Source: Parachlamydia sp. AcF125 (GTDB lineage Bacteria > Chlamydiota > Chlamydiia > Chlamydiales > Parachlamydiaceae). Taken from it: a stretch of 64,000 nt of DNA. The DNA is taken from NCBI RefSeq assembly GCF_018342475.1, contig NZ_JAEMUD010000001.1:744001-808000 (forward strand), read 5' to 3'. The notes below the pieces were generated by a model that did no database searches, was not told the origin of the DNA, and saw only the letters and a list, made by a program, of their open reading frames with translations. Of this stretch, positions 53,264 through 62,000 are shown one piece after another (positions within the stretch are counted from its first letter, which is position 1; every line of letters starts with the position of its first letter). A program made the position numbers and the translations under genes.

Positions 53264-53731
53264 TTAATTAATATGCACTTGATCTTTCCGACCTGCATAA
53301 AGGTTGTAAACTATAGTCAGTTCGGTTATCTGCCGATCTTCATTAAAATGCAACTTCATAAAGGCGATGTAAGTTTTATTTTCTTTGGTTGTGCAAAGGC
53401 AATAAATGGTAGCGGATTGTGTGTGAGGGGAGACTGAGAAGCTCAAAACCTGGGCATACCATTCGCCTAACACACTTTTAATCCTTTCCATATATTCTAA
53501 AAAGCTTTCAGGAGTTTCTTTTGAAAGCTCCCCATTCACGGTTTTGCTAAATGAGGGAGCAAATATCAGCTCAGCCTCTTCTCTCGCTCCTCTTTCATCA
53601 AAGCTATACTGATTGAGAAATTCCACATAGCGAGAAGTAGAATCCAATAAAGTTTGATAATCTTCAGAAGCGTGAACTAAACTAGTAAAAAAAGCAAAAA
53701 ATAGAGTTGTCGTAAGCAATAAATGTTTCAT
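53264..53731 (-). CDS. Small secreted protein, NTF2-like fold possible
   Basis: 155 aa with a clear signal peptide (MKHLLLTTTLFFAFFTSLVHA, cut near HA-SED). The mature 134 residues alternate helix and strand: YQTLLDSTSRYVEFLNQYSF, then FAPSFSKTVNGELSKETPE, IKSVLGEWYAQVLSFSVS and a strand-rich end (THIAFMKLHFNEDRQITELT-like). This resembles SnoaL/NTF2-like periplasmic proteins, but identity cannot be fixed by eye. One Cys-x-Cys (CLCT) may matter. Upstream of the membrane protein gene on the same strand. Confidence 0.65.
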   Translation of the reverse strand: MKHLLLTTTLFFAFFTSLVHASEDYQTLLDSTSRYVEFLNQYSFDERGAREEAELIFAPSFSKTVNGELSKETPESFLEYMERIKSVLGEWYAQVLSFSVSPHTQSATIYCLCTTKENKTYIAFMKLHFNEDRQITELTIVYNLYAGRKDQVHIN

Positions 53732-54252
53732 AATAAAACCCCTTTATTAAGATGGTGATTATATTATAATGGATATTGATATTTATTAAAATAAAAATAA
53801 AATAATCTATTTATGCTAAGTGTAATATAACTGTCCTAACTATTTTTATATAAATTGAGGGTCAATTCTCCACTAAAGCTGATAGTAATCTTCTAAAACT
53901 AACCTGAGGGGCAAAGCAGGTATTTTCTTGGATACACGCATCCTGTGCTTTTATAAAAGGTTTCCAATTAAACCTCCTTTTCCCAGAAAGCCGGGGTAAA
54001 AGCATTCCCTGTCCTTGCTTCTAAGGAATGCTTTCTTTGCCATTCTAAATAGTCCCCTTTGATTGAATAAATTCGTCACAAAGACCATAAATAGCTATAA
54101 TGGGTTTCTCTTTATAGCTTCGATTCTTTCTTAGGAGTTTTGAAAAGCACCATCTGGAGAATCTAGAGCCTTTTAGAGAGGGAAAATTTATTGAGAATAC
54201 CTATTTTCACTGGGGGTCAGCTAGCAATAGGGGTAAAACGAGGAACGCACAC
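53732..54252. other. Divergent intergenic region with an inverted repeat
   Basis: 520 bases without a gene. Contains the inverted repeat at 53999-54034 (listed separately). Weak A/T-rich promoter-like boxes occur near 53750-53820 for the minus-strand gene. No known RNA is recognised. Confidence 0.35.
53999..54034. repeat. Perfect 10-bp inverted repeat with T-rich flank
   Basis: AAAGCATTCC (53999-54008) and GGAATGCTTT (54025-54034), loop 16 bases, then CTTT. It could be a terminator remnant or leader stem in the 53732-54252 gap. No gene ends close enough to explain it. Confidence 0.5.
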
Positions 54253-55146
54253 ATGAATGAGAAATATAAACAAGATTTTATCCGCGCTGGAAAGATTGCG
54301 AATGAAGTCCGCGATTTTGGTAAATCCTTAATCAAGGTAGGCGCTTCTTATCAAGAAGTGATTGCCCAAATTAAACAAAAAATTCTTTGCTTAGGGGCGC
54401 TTCCCGCCTTTCCCCCTCAGATTGCTCTAAATCATGTAGCTGCTCATTTCTTGCCTCAGCCAGATGAAGATATGACTTTTGGCGAAGATGTAGTCAAGTT
54501 AGATGTGGGAGTATGTTATCAGGGGGCGATTGGGGATTGCGCGGTGACAGTAGACTTGTCTGGCAAATATCAAGCCCTCATAGATGCTGTAGAAAATGCT
54601 TTATTAAGTGCCGAACAAAGTATTCACGTAGGGTTACCCGTTAAGGAAATAGGGAGAATCATTGAGGATAAAATTGCTTCATATGGATTCAAGCCAGTAA
54701 AAAATCTTGCCGGGCATGGGTTAGGTCTCTACAAGGTGCACACGGCTCCCATGATCCCTAATTACTGCGATCATTCTACTGCGGTGGTAAAGGCTGGCAT
54801 GACGTTTGCTATTGAACCCTTTGCTACCGATGGGAAAGGGCTTATTTATGATTCCGGCGATCCTACCATCTTTTCTTTCGTACGTGCTAGAACTGTGCCT
54901 CTCTCTATCCCTCGAGGAGTGATAGCGAAAATCAAGAGTTTTAATGGCCTTCCCTTTTCCATGGATGACCTTATAGGGGGGGAATATGGCCCCAATGAAA
55001 TTAGAAAGATTTGTGGGGACTTAATTAGAGCCGGAGTGATTATGGGCCATGCACCTCTTTTAGAAGAAGGCCAAGGAATGGTTGCACAAGCAGAAAATTC
55101 TGTCATGGTGGATAAAACAGGTAAGGTCTTTGTAACCACCCGGTAA
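54253..55146 (+). CDS. Type II (archaeal/eukaryotic-like) methionine aminopeptidase
   Basis: 297 aa. Removes N-terminal Met from new proteins. Pita-bread fold with metal ligands D in KLDVGV, D in IGDCAVTVDL, H in NLAGHGLGLYKVH, E in FAIEPFATDG and E in AQAENSVMV. Features of the type II class are the short loop after GHGLGLYKVHTAPMIPNY and an inserted helical region from about 215 to 265 before the last strand. Most bacteria have only type I, so this looks like an old transfer from archaea or a eukaryote and may coexist with a type I enzyme elsewhere. Start ATG 54253; weak GAGG-like site. It is convergent with plsB. Confidence 0.84.
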   Translation: MNEKYKQDFIRAGKIANEVRDFGKSLIKVGASYQEVIAQIKQKILCLGALPAFPPQIALNHVAAHFLPQPDEDMTFGEDVVKLDVGVCYQGAIGDCAVTVDLSGKYQALIDAVENALLSAEQSIHVGLPVKEIGRIIEDKIASYGFKPVKNLAGHGLGLYKVHTAPMIPNYCDHSTAVVKAGMTFAIEPFATDGKGLIYDSGDPTIFSFVRARTVPLSIPRGVIAKIKSFNGLPFSMDDLIGGEYGPNEIRKICGDLIRAGVIMGHAPLLEEGQGMVAQAENSVMVDKTGKVFVTTR

Positions 55147-55301
55147 GCAATAGAGCTAAGGATAGAGATTAAGAGCTTGCCTTAAAATTAGGGGCTCAGA
55201 AAGCCGCACAGAAAATGAATGGCTGCTTCTTAATAAATCCTAGAGAAGGAGATAGGGAGAAATGCCTCTCTATTCTTCTTGGAAATTAGCCAAAAAAGCT
55301 T

Positions 55302-56309
55302 TCAGCTATTCCTGTATTCAGAGATTTTTTTATAATCTTGGCGTACAAGTTTCCACAACTGATCGGCGCGCAGTTTTCGACGTAATTTCTTATCAGAAGT
55401 TTCGCTCCCGGGGAATTTTTCCATGTCAAACTTTGCGCCAAAAGAGAGAAAAAGAGGCGTACAGCGCGTATGACGATGCTCACCTAGCTCTTTTTTAATG
55501 CTATTAGGAGGGGGGAGCAAATCATAAGTGGCTAAAGCCAGAGGATAAAAATGAGTGGGGTGTGCAGCTTGCTGCGACATCAGCCAAAACATTTCGATAC
55601 TTTGAGAATCAAAGGGGGCGACATCCAGGCTTCCTTGCTCATCTGGACGGTCTCTTCCACCACTTGGAGCGACATAGATACATTTTCCTCCTTCCGAAAA
55701 TAGCTGAGCCATTCTTTTCATGGTGCGCTGATTATGCAGAAGCTTTTGGGCTTTCTCTTCGGGAGGATTTTCAACGTATTTTTTTGAATAGATACATAGT
55801 AAATTGCGTCCTTTACTAAAAGGAACAGCCATGGGATCCATCACAACTCGGTGGCCTGCTACGAAAATCATCTCTTGGGCAAATTTGGGGTGAGTGTTTT
55901 CTAAAAGCAAGCTGATCGCCTGAGGATCAGGCTCAGTTTGGTGGTTAGCAAACAAAACGACATTATGCTTTTGAGCGAGTAATTCTACCATTTCATCCAC
56001 CCGCTCTAGATGGAAAACTTTTGAGCGATCAAGTTTGACCAGGGGGCGTATATATTCAAGCCCAAACTCGTAGTAATTAAAAGGAGAGGTGATTTGTTGA
56101 TGAAAAGGTTCAAAGTGAAAAGGGGAACGAATTTGATCGATCACAAACTCTAAAAAACGGTGGTGTAGGGCTTCAAAGCTGGCGATATCTTGTCCATTTG
56201 AAGTGATAGCTTCGGCATAACTAATATAGAAGTTTTTTAAGGCTTTGGCAAATGATTCTGAAATCAGGCCTTCGCGAAGACTTTTTTCTACCCGTTTAAC
56301 ATAGTCCAT
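55302..56309 (-). CDS. plsB: Plant-like glycerol-3-phosphate acyltransferase
   Basis: 335 aa, soluble-type GPAT as in chloroplast ATS1 and Chlamydia CT807. It moves an acyl group from acyl-ACP to glycerol-3-phosphate, the first step of phospholipid synthesis. Motifs: NHQTEPD (HX4D catalytic box), FVAGHRVVMDPMAVPFSKGR, NLLCIYSKKY, and VAPSGGRDRPD (phosphate binding). The N-terminal helical bundle and the C-terminal acyl-pocket region are of usual length. It starts 9 bases after the rng stop on the same strand; that pairing is the one I recall in Chlamydia (CT807-CT808). PlsX, encoded 3 kb away, makes acyl-phosphate for the alternative route. Confidence 0.94.
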   Translation of the reverse strand: MDYVKRVEKSLREGLISESFAKALKNFYISYAEAITSNGQDIASFEALHHRFLEFVIDQIRSPFHFEPFHQQITSPFNYYEFGLEYIRPLVKLDRSKVFHLERVDEMVELLAQKHNVVLFANHQTEPDPQAISLLLENTHPKFAQEMIFVAGHRVVMDPMAVPFSKGRNLLCIYSKKYVENPPEEKAQKLLHNQRTMKRMAQLFSEGGKCIYVAPSGGRDRPDEQGSLDVAPFDSQSIEMFWLMSQQAAHPTHFYPLALATYDLLPPPNSIKKELGEHRHTRCTPLFLSFGAKFDMEKFPGSETSDKKLRRKLRADQLWKLVRQDYKKISEYRNS

Positions 56310-56317
56310 TTCTAGGC

Positions 56318-57856
56318 TTAAACCTCGATCCTTTTATCGGTGATGGTCGAATAGAAATGGAAGTCATTGAGATGAAGATTATCATTTAACTCAAATTCTA
56401 AACGGGCATTTAAACCTTCAGCGATTTTTAATAAAAACCTCTTGTCAATTGTGGCTAAATAATGGTCAAGCTCTGGGTGAATCACTAATTTGAGAGCAAA
56501 TTGTTGGTGATGAGCAATCGCTTTTTTAAGCGCTCGCTCAATCTCAATCGATACACTCTCGTGTGTTTTAACAAGGCCTCTCCCACTGCAATAAGGGCAA
56601 GAGGTGAAAATAGTTTGAATAAGAGATTCTCGGTTGCGCTGACGGGTCATTTCGACTAAGCCAAATTCGCTCATTCCTAAAATCGTACATTTTGCAGAAT
56701 CTTCTTTCATGCATTCTTTTAGGCGGTCAAGAACTCTTCTTTGATTTTTTCTATAGCGCATGTCGATGAAATCGCAAATGACAAGTCCTCCAATATTGCG
56801 CAGGCGTAGCTGGCGAGCAATTTCATCGGCAGCTTCGAGGTTAATTCTCACAAGAGATTCTTCCACATCCACTTTATTATTAGAGCTTCGACCTGAATTA
56901 ACATCAATGGTGTACATCGCTTCTGTACGGTCAAAGAAGAGATATCCTCCACTTGGCAGCCAAATTTTTCGACGTAAAGTTTTCTCAATTTCTCGTTCGA
57001 CATTAAACCGCTCAAACATGGGAACATTGTCGCGGTAATATTCGATACGCAAAGCGTGCTCATTGGCATAGCGGCTATAAAGATTTTTACAACTTTGATA
57101 AACGGCATAATCGTCAACTAATAGGCGCTCAAAACGTTTGTCAACAGCGGTAATAACGGCGCGTTTGATTAAGTCAGATTCTGCATAAAGCAAGGTGGCC
57201 CCGCTCGACTTATGGAAGTTTTCCATAATGGTATGCCAGGTATTAAGTAAGTCGGTTGCCTCTGTAATTAACATTTCGGGTGTAGCACGGGCACTGGCTG
57301 TCCGGCAAATAAGCCCCATGTCTGTAGGCATTTCAAACGCTCGGATCAATTTTTTTAGCCTTTCTCGGGCTGTGCGATCTTCAATTTTTCGAGAAACACC
57401 GCGATGTGAAGAGTTAGGAAGCAAAACTAAATAACGGCCGGCTAATGAAATATTAGAAGTTAAGCGAGCCCCTTTGGTCCCTATAGGCTCTTTCACCACT
57501 TGAACCAGCACAGGCTGGTCAATCTTCATAACCTCTTCGATATCGAGTTTTTTCTGCTGTTTATCATCAAGGGTTTTGATATCGTAATCCAGATCAAAAT
57601 CCATATCATACACTTGCTCAAATTTTTTGGTGTTTTCCAAAATATCTGAAATATGGATAAATCCATTTTCCCCTTCATTAATGTCAATGAAAGCGGATTG
57701 GATATTATGAAGGATATTGGTCACTCGGCCTTTATAAATATTGCCAGCTAGCTGACGTTCTTTTTTTCTCTCGACGATGAGATTGTAAAGTTGTCCATTG
57801 CGCAAATGGGCATATCGAAGCTCTTTAGATTCGATATTAAGTAGAATTTCATCCAT
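56318..57856 (-). CDS. rng: Ribonuclease G/E
   Basis: Endoribonuclease for rRNA maturation and mRNA decay, 512 aa. S1 RNA-binding domain at the N-terminus (GNIYKGRVTNILHNIQSAFI, INEGENGFIHISD), then RNase H-like and catalytic core with YTIDVNSGRSSNN and VICDFIDMR (Asp pair for Mg), and the zinc link TSCPYCSGRGLVKT. It lacks the long C-terminal scaffold of RNase E, so the RNase G name is preferred (CafA in older annotation). The 60-residue insertion between S1 strands (DLDYDIKTLDDKQQKKLDI) is typical for chlamydial CT808-like proteins, as I recall. Upstream of plsB. Confidence 0.95.
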   Translation of the reverse strand: MDEILLNIESKELRYAHLRNGQLYNLIVERKKERQLAGNIYKGRVTNILHNIQSAFIDINEGENGFIHISDILENTKKFEQVYDMDFDLDYDIKTLDDKQQKKLDIEEVMKIDQPVLVQVVKEPIGTKGARLTSNISLAGRYLVLLPNSSHRGVSRKIEDRTARERLKKLIRAFEMPTDMGLICRTASARATPEMLITEATDLLNTWHTIMENFHKSSGATLLYAESDLIKRAVITAVDKRFERLLVDDYAVYQSCKNLYSRYANEHALRIEYYRDNVPMFERFNVEREIEKTLRRKIWLPSGGYLFFDRTEAMYTIDVNSGRSSNNKVDVEESLVRINLEAADEIARQLRLRNIGGLVICDFIDMRYRKNQRRVLDRLKECMKEDSAKCTILGMSEFGLVEMTRQRNRESLIQTIFTSCPYCSGRGLVKTHESVSIEIERALKKAIAHHQQFALKLVIHPELDHYLATIDKRFLLKIAEGLNARLEFELNDNLHLNDFHFYSTITDKRIEV

Positions 57857-58479
57857 GGGTCATCCTAACAGGTAGGAAAGGCGGGAAGCGAAAAAGACCG
57901 ATTAAAAGTAATAGCTCTCATCTGTGCGTTTTTAGTAGAAGATCTCCAGATTGACGGCTCTAACTTTTGATCCATGCTTAAAGATTAAATAGATAGATTC
58001 TTCAGATAAAATCATCCATGCTTCAGATTTCTGGCGTCGATTTTCGCGGTAAAAGCCTTTCTGTTTAGCTTGTTTTTGACTGATTAAACCCCCATTAAGT
58101 GGGGAAGGCAAAGCGTTTTCTCCTGTAATAAAACAGAATCAAATTCCGCTTCGCTTAAAGGTTCTATTTTAGGGTAAAAGCAGGATCTTTTCTACAAAAA
58201 AATAAGAGACAAGAAAACAGATGAGCGGGAAGGAGGGGTAAGCTGTTTGAAAATTTTTCAAAATTGCTTCACAAGAGCTCTTTCTAACCCGATTTGATTT
58301 TAAAGGTTGGAGCTTTTTTGGAAACAGCTATGCAAAAAGAGGACCACTTTTTTACTTGCATTGCCTTCTTTGCTGCATGGGTATAGGGAGAATTTGCGGC
58401 TCTTATCCCTTGTTGGATGGCTAAAAAAGTAAAAGGGGTTAACGTTACTAGGAATTTTATGGAAAAAAAGAAGAAAGAG
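57857..58479. other. Divergent intergenic region
   Basis: About 620 bases between rng (minus) and the DUF177 gene (plus). A short minus-strand frame (58284-58508) has no family resemblance. It presumably contains the rng promoter. No repeat, RNA or gene is supported. Confidence 0.35.
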
Positions 58480-58509
58480 TTGTAGAATGTGAGATTATTT
58501 AAATACAAT
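58480..58509 (+). promoter_or_regulatory. Possible promoter of DUF177-rpmF-plsX
   Basis: TTGTAG (58480-58485), 18-bp spacer, TACAAT (58504-58509), 25 bases before the ATG. Moderate match. Confidence 0.45.
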
Positions 58510-58533
58510 CTCTTATATTTTAAGGCAATCTGT

Positions 58534-59010
58534 ATGGAACGTTTGTTTAAAGTCTATGTCGATCGCTTGAAAACAGAAGATAAAGTGGACATTCATGAAA
58601 CCGTGTCGTCCGATTTTCTCGACATTCATGAAGAAGCACTCTCTTTCAAAAAGACGGTTGTGGTAGGGGGAGAAGCTTATCTTGCAGGCGATGAACTTAT
58701 TTTACACTTGCAAGCAGAGGCAGAAGCGCATATTCCGTGTGCAATTTGTAATGAAGATGTCTCTGTTGAAGTGCACTTAGAGAATTTTTACCATGCTGAG
58801 CCTCTGGCCAAAATTAAGAGCGGTGTATTTGATTATCAGGAACTTTTGCGTGAAAGCATTCTATTGGAAACTCCCGAATTTGTTGAGTGCGAAGGCAATT
58901 GTCCGAAAAGAGAAACATTTAAAAAATATTTAAAAACTAAAGATCCATCCGCAGGGGATGGGGAAGACCCCGATGGGTATCAACCGTTCTCGGATCTTGA
59001 ATTAAAATAA
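58534..59010 (+). CDS. DUF177 (YceD-like) protein, 23S rRNA accumulation
   Basis: 158 aa. The family is linked to large-subunit rRNA accumulation and is nearly always next to rpmF, as here. Start ATG 58534 (AAGGCA 8 bases upstream) instead of the longer frame from 58489. Landmarks: the N-terminal MERLFKVYVDRLKTEDKV, VVVGGEAYLAGDELILHLQA, the CAICNEDV cysteines, and LETPEFVECEGNCPK with two further Cys. The family often binds metal through such cysteines. First gene of a DUF177-rpmF-plsX unit that matches my memory of CT809-CT811. Confidence 0.88.
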   Translation: MERLFKVYVDRLKTEDKVDIHETVSSDFLDIHEEALSFKKTVVVGGEAYLAGDELILHLQAEAEAHIPCAICNEDVSVEVHLENFYHAEPLAKIKSGVFDYQELLRESILLETPEFVECEGNCPKRETFKKYLKTKDPSAGDGEDPDGYQPFSDLELK

Positions 59011-59043
59011 TGCCTAGGCGTTTAAGGTTAAAAGGAGTCAATC

Positions 59044-59229
59044 ATGGCAGTACCACGTAATAGAACTTCAAATGCAAGAAAAAATTCCCGTCGATCCCAT
59101 CATGCAAAGAAAGCAAAAAGTGTGTCTGCATGCTCAAATTGCGGGGCATCAAAGCTTCCTCATACAATTTGCCAAGCTTGTGGAGCATATGGTGATCGAA
59201 TTGTATTGGGAAAATCAGAAGCTGAATAA
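59044..59229 (+). CDS. rpmF: 50S ribosomal protein L32
   Basis: 61-aa ribosomal protein, part of the large subunit. MAVPRNRTSNARKNSRRSHH is the standard start. The zinc-ribbon pairs CSNC and CQAC are both present, so this is a zinc form. AAGGAG lies about 8 bases upstream. Between the DUF177 gene (33 bases) and plsX (about 100 bases). Confidence 0.97.
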   Translation: MAVPRNRTSNARKNSRRSHHAKKAKSVSACSNCGASKLPHTICQACGAYGDRIVLGKSEAE

Positions 59230-59331
59230 GCTTTTCGTTTTGTCTTTTCCTCGAGCGAAATAACGTCTTATCTTTAGCAATTGCTTGCGATTTGGCAGAA
59301 CGCATGGGAATTTTCTTTTCTGAGTACCAAG

Positions 59332-60345
59332 ATGAGGAAACAAAAAGAAAAAATCTGCGTAGGGATTGATTTAATGGGGAGCGATAGCTCTCCACAAGTC
59401 CTTTTTGACGCCGTTTTAAAAGCCGCAGCGCTTCATCCTGCCCTTTCGATGCTTGTATTTGTCCCTGAAAAATTATGGGATTACTTTCAAAAGAAAATCC
59501 CTCCCCCTCTGCAAATCACGTGCGTTGGCGTTTCGCAAGAAATCTTGATGGAAGATCATCCCCTAGAGGCCATTCGTCGTAAGCGGCACTCTTCTCTGGT
59601 GCAAGGCATACAACTTTTAAAGGAAAAAAAAATTGAGGGTTTCGTATCGGCTGGAAATACAGGCGCTTTGATTGCAACTGCCACTTTAAATGTTCCTCTT
59701 TTGCCTACCATTAAGCGTCCAGCTCTCCTCATTACAATGCCAACCGAAAAGGGAAAAGTAGCCGTCATAGATGCGGGGGGGAATATCACCTGTAAAGCAG
59801 AAAATTATGTGCAGTTTGCGCAACTGGGAGCTATTTTCCAAAAATGCTTAGCAAGTATAGGCTGTCCAACCGTAGGATTGCTTAATGTAGGCGCAGAACC
59901 TTTAAAAGGGCCCCATGAATTAAGAAAGGCTTATCAGGAATTGCAAAGGTATACCCAAACTTTTTCTCATAAAGGAAAAGATGTCCCTTTAGAGTTCAGG
60001 GGAAATGTAGAAAGCAAGGATGTTTTTTGTGGAAACGTGGATGTGGTAGTGACTGACGGTTTTTCAGGCAATATTCTTTTAAAATCTTGCGAAGGCGTTT
60101 CTTCTCTTATTTTTAAACTTTTGCGAAATGCTTTGGGGAATTTCGAGCAACTGGATGCTATTGAAAAATTGTTTGACTACGCGGAATACCCTGGGGGGCT
60201 TTTATGTGGCCTGGAAAGGGTGGTGGTTAAATGCCATGGCAGCGTTACTCCTCGTTCTATGCTGAATTGCATTTCTGGAGCTGTCCATTTTATCGAACAA
60301 AATTTGGTCGAACGTATGCGAGAACAGCTCTTGCTCTTGTCATAA
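59332..60345 (+). CDS. plsX: Phosphate acyltransferase PlsX
   Basis: Converts acyl-ACP to acyl-phosphate for phospholipid synthesis, 337 aa. ATG 59332 (MRKQKEKICVGIDLMGSDSS) is chosen because it gives the family N-terminus; the frame continues upstream to a TTG at 59281 with an unlikely sequence, and the ribosome-binding site is weak. Motifs: VGIDLMGSD, FVSAGNTGALIATATLNV, VIDAGGNI, LLNVGAEPLKGPHELRKAY, and VVVTDGFSGNILLKSCEGVS. It lies after rpmF on the same strand, as in many bacteria. Peripheral membrane enzyme. A 20-bp palindrome lies 44 bases after its stop. Confidence 0.95.
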   Translation: MRKQKEKICVGIDLMGSDSSPQVLFDAVLKAAALHPALSMLVFVPEKLWDYFQKKIPPPLQITCVGVSQEILMEDHPLEAIRRKRHSSLVQGIQLLKEKKIEGFVSAGNTGALIATATLNVPLLPTIKRPALLITMPTEKGKVAVIDAGGNITCKAENYVQFAQLGAIFQKCLASIGCPTVGLLNVGAEPLKGPHELRKAYQELQRYTQTFSHKGKDVPLEFRGNVESKDVFCGNVDVVVTDGFSGNILLKSCEGVSSLIFKLLRNALGNFEQLDAIEKLFDYAEYPGGLLCGLERVVVKCHGSVTPRSMLNCISGAVHFIEQNLVERMREQLLLLS

Positions 60346-60389
60346 GCGCGCCTAAGATACGCTCTCGCCAGTTATTCATTCATTTTAAA

Positions 60390-60409
60390 TAAGTTTGTTA
60401 ACAAACTTA
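60390..60409. promoter_or_regulatory. Perfect 20-bp palindrome upstream of menC
   Basis: TAAGTTTGTTAACAAACTTA is its own reverse complement. It ends 19 bases before the menC ATG, where it could overlap a promoter or ribosome access site. It looks like a dimeric repressor operator, but no regulator is adjacent. The ATG lacks a clear ribosome-binding site. Confidence 0.5.
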
Positions 60410-60428
60410 AATTAAACCCCCCATAAAA

Positions 60429-61412
60429 ATGCGTATTCAAAAGATCTCTCTTTTTCCGTATCAAATTCCTTTAAAAAATAAGCAGGTTAGAGAAGGTGTT
60501 TTAATCAACATTCTCGACCACAATGAAAACAGTGGGTGGGGAGAGATTGCCCCTCTTCCAACATGGAGCCAAGAAACTCTCGAAGAAGCTTTAGCTCAAT
60601 TAATCCAAGAGAAGCAGGCTTTATTAAACCAGGTATGGGAAAAGGAAGCTTATTTAAAAGAATTGGCAAAGTTAAATCTTTATCCCTCAGTCGCTTTTGG
60701 GATTGAATCCGCTCTTTTGGCGATTTTAGACCCTTTTTCGTCTATTGCCATTCCTGCTAGCGCGCTTTTTATGGGGACCTGCGAAGAGATTATGCAGCAA
60801 GCTGCTCTCAGGCAAGCAGAGGGATTCACTTCTGCCAAGCTGAAAGTCGGCCACTTAACTTTTAGAGAGGCTGAAAGCATGATTGCGTCCCTAAAAGATT
60901 GCTTTCGATTACGGATCGATGTCAATCGCGCCTGGAATACAAAAGAGGCTTTGGCTTTTTTCTCCCAATATGCTTGGGATACTTTTGATTATGTGGAAGA
61001 GCCCTTTCAAAATCCCCACGATCTCCGATGGTTCGAGCTACCTCTTGCGGTTGATGAATCTTTCCCCTGTGATCTTACTTTAGGAGATTTGGAAAAACTT
61101 CCCACCCTAAAAGCTATCATTTACAAGCCGACAATCCAAGGGGGAATGGTGGGATGCCAAGATTTACAGAAATGGGCTTTTAAAAAGAGTGTTCAGCTTG
61201 TATTGAGCAGCTCTTTTGAAAGCGATATTGGCCTTGCCCATGTGGCATTGATGGCTAAGCGCCTTTCTGCATGCCCTCCAGTTGGGTTGGGAACCTATCA
61301 CTACCTGATTCATGACTTAAGTGTTGCTCCGCTCCAGTTCTCAGGTGCAAAAGTTCAAATCCCTGCTCACATTTCCCCAAATTTGGAGAAGCTGACGATG
61401 GCTGTTTTTTAA
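60429..61412 (+). CDS. menC: o-Succinylbenzoate synthase
   Basis: Enolase-superfamily enzyme of menaquinone synthesis that dehydrates SHCHC to o-succinylbenzoate, 327 aa. Active-site residues by pattern: K-x-K in SAKLKVG, metal ligands D in RIDVNRAWN, E in DYVEEPFQNP and D in LAVDESF, and a second Lys in IIYKPTIQGG. N-terminal WGEIAPLPTWSQETLEEA is also typical. N-succinylamino-acid racemase of the same superfamily is less likely but not fully excluded. No other men genes lie in the window. A palindrome precedes it. Menaquinone synthesis suggests a respiratory chain more complete than in a minimal chlamydia. Confidence 0.88.
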   Translation: MRIQKISLFPYQIPLKNKQVREGVLINILDHNENSGWGEIAPLPTWSQETLEEALAQLIQEKQALLNQVWEKEAYLKELAKLNLYPSVAFGIESALLAILDPFSSIAIPASALFMGTCEEIMQQAALRQAEGFTSAKLKVGHLTFREAESMIASLKDCFRLRIDVNRAWNTKEALAFFSQYAWDTFDYVEEPFQNPHDLRWFELPLAVDESFPCDLTLGDLEKLPTLKAIIYKPTIQGGMVGCQDLQKWAFKKSVQLVLSSSFESDIGLAHVALMAKRLSACPPVGLGTYHYLIHDLSVAPLQFSGAKVQIPAHISPNLEKLTMAVF

Positions 61413-62000
61413 GATTTGCAGCTTGAGGTCCCTCCCATTTCTTTTCAAGCTTATCGATATAATATTGGATAGCTTTGCGATCAGTCTAGTATGCATGATG
61501 CCTCTCGCCGTTTTGATAACCATCTTCCATCTCCTAGGCTCTCTTAATATCTTCCTCCTCCTGCGAGTAAAAATATTCCAATAATCAGAGGCATGGCTTT
61601 AGCAACTGCCCCCCATTAACTTCCCCTATTTTACTAGCTGATCCTGTTGCTCAATTCTTTTAAATGCATATTTTAGCCACTTTAATTTTTCTTATTTAAA
61701 AATTGCTCTTCTTTTGTCACGTGTTCTGCAGGCTTTCTATCAGGAAATGACTTTCTTCCTAAAAACCATGGAGACGAAGGGTATAAAGCTTTTATCCCTG
61801 CTAAGGAAAGGCCAATTGCCCAAATTGCAGGAAAGAAGAGGGGGCTGTAGGAACAAGTGGTGATGCAGAAATAGAAACAAGTATTAATCTATCCGTTTGA
61901 GCTCCCCCTCCATTATTACCATGAGGATTCCTTGTAATTTTATTTACCGCTCAGAATTTAGTGAGAGAAGGATAAGGTCCAACCTTTTCATGTACTTACC
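61413..62000. other. Intergenic region without a supported gene
   Basis: About 590 bases between convergent menC and lpxB. Stops in all frames; a few short Lys/Ser-rich fragments only. A weak inverted-repeat tail near 61430-61460 could end menC. No RNA or mobile element is seen. Confidence 0.35.
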
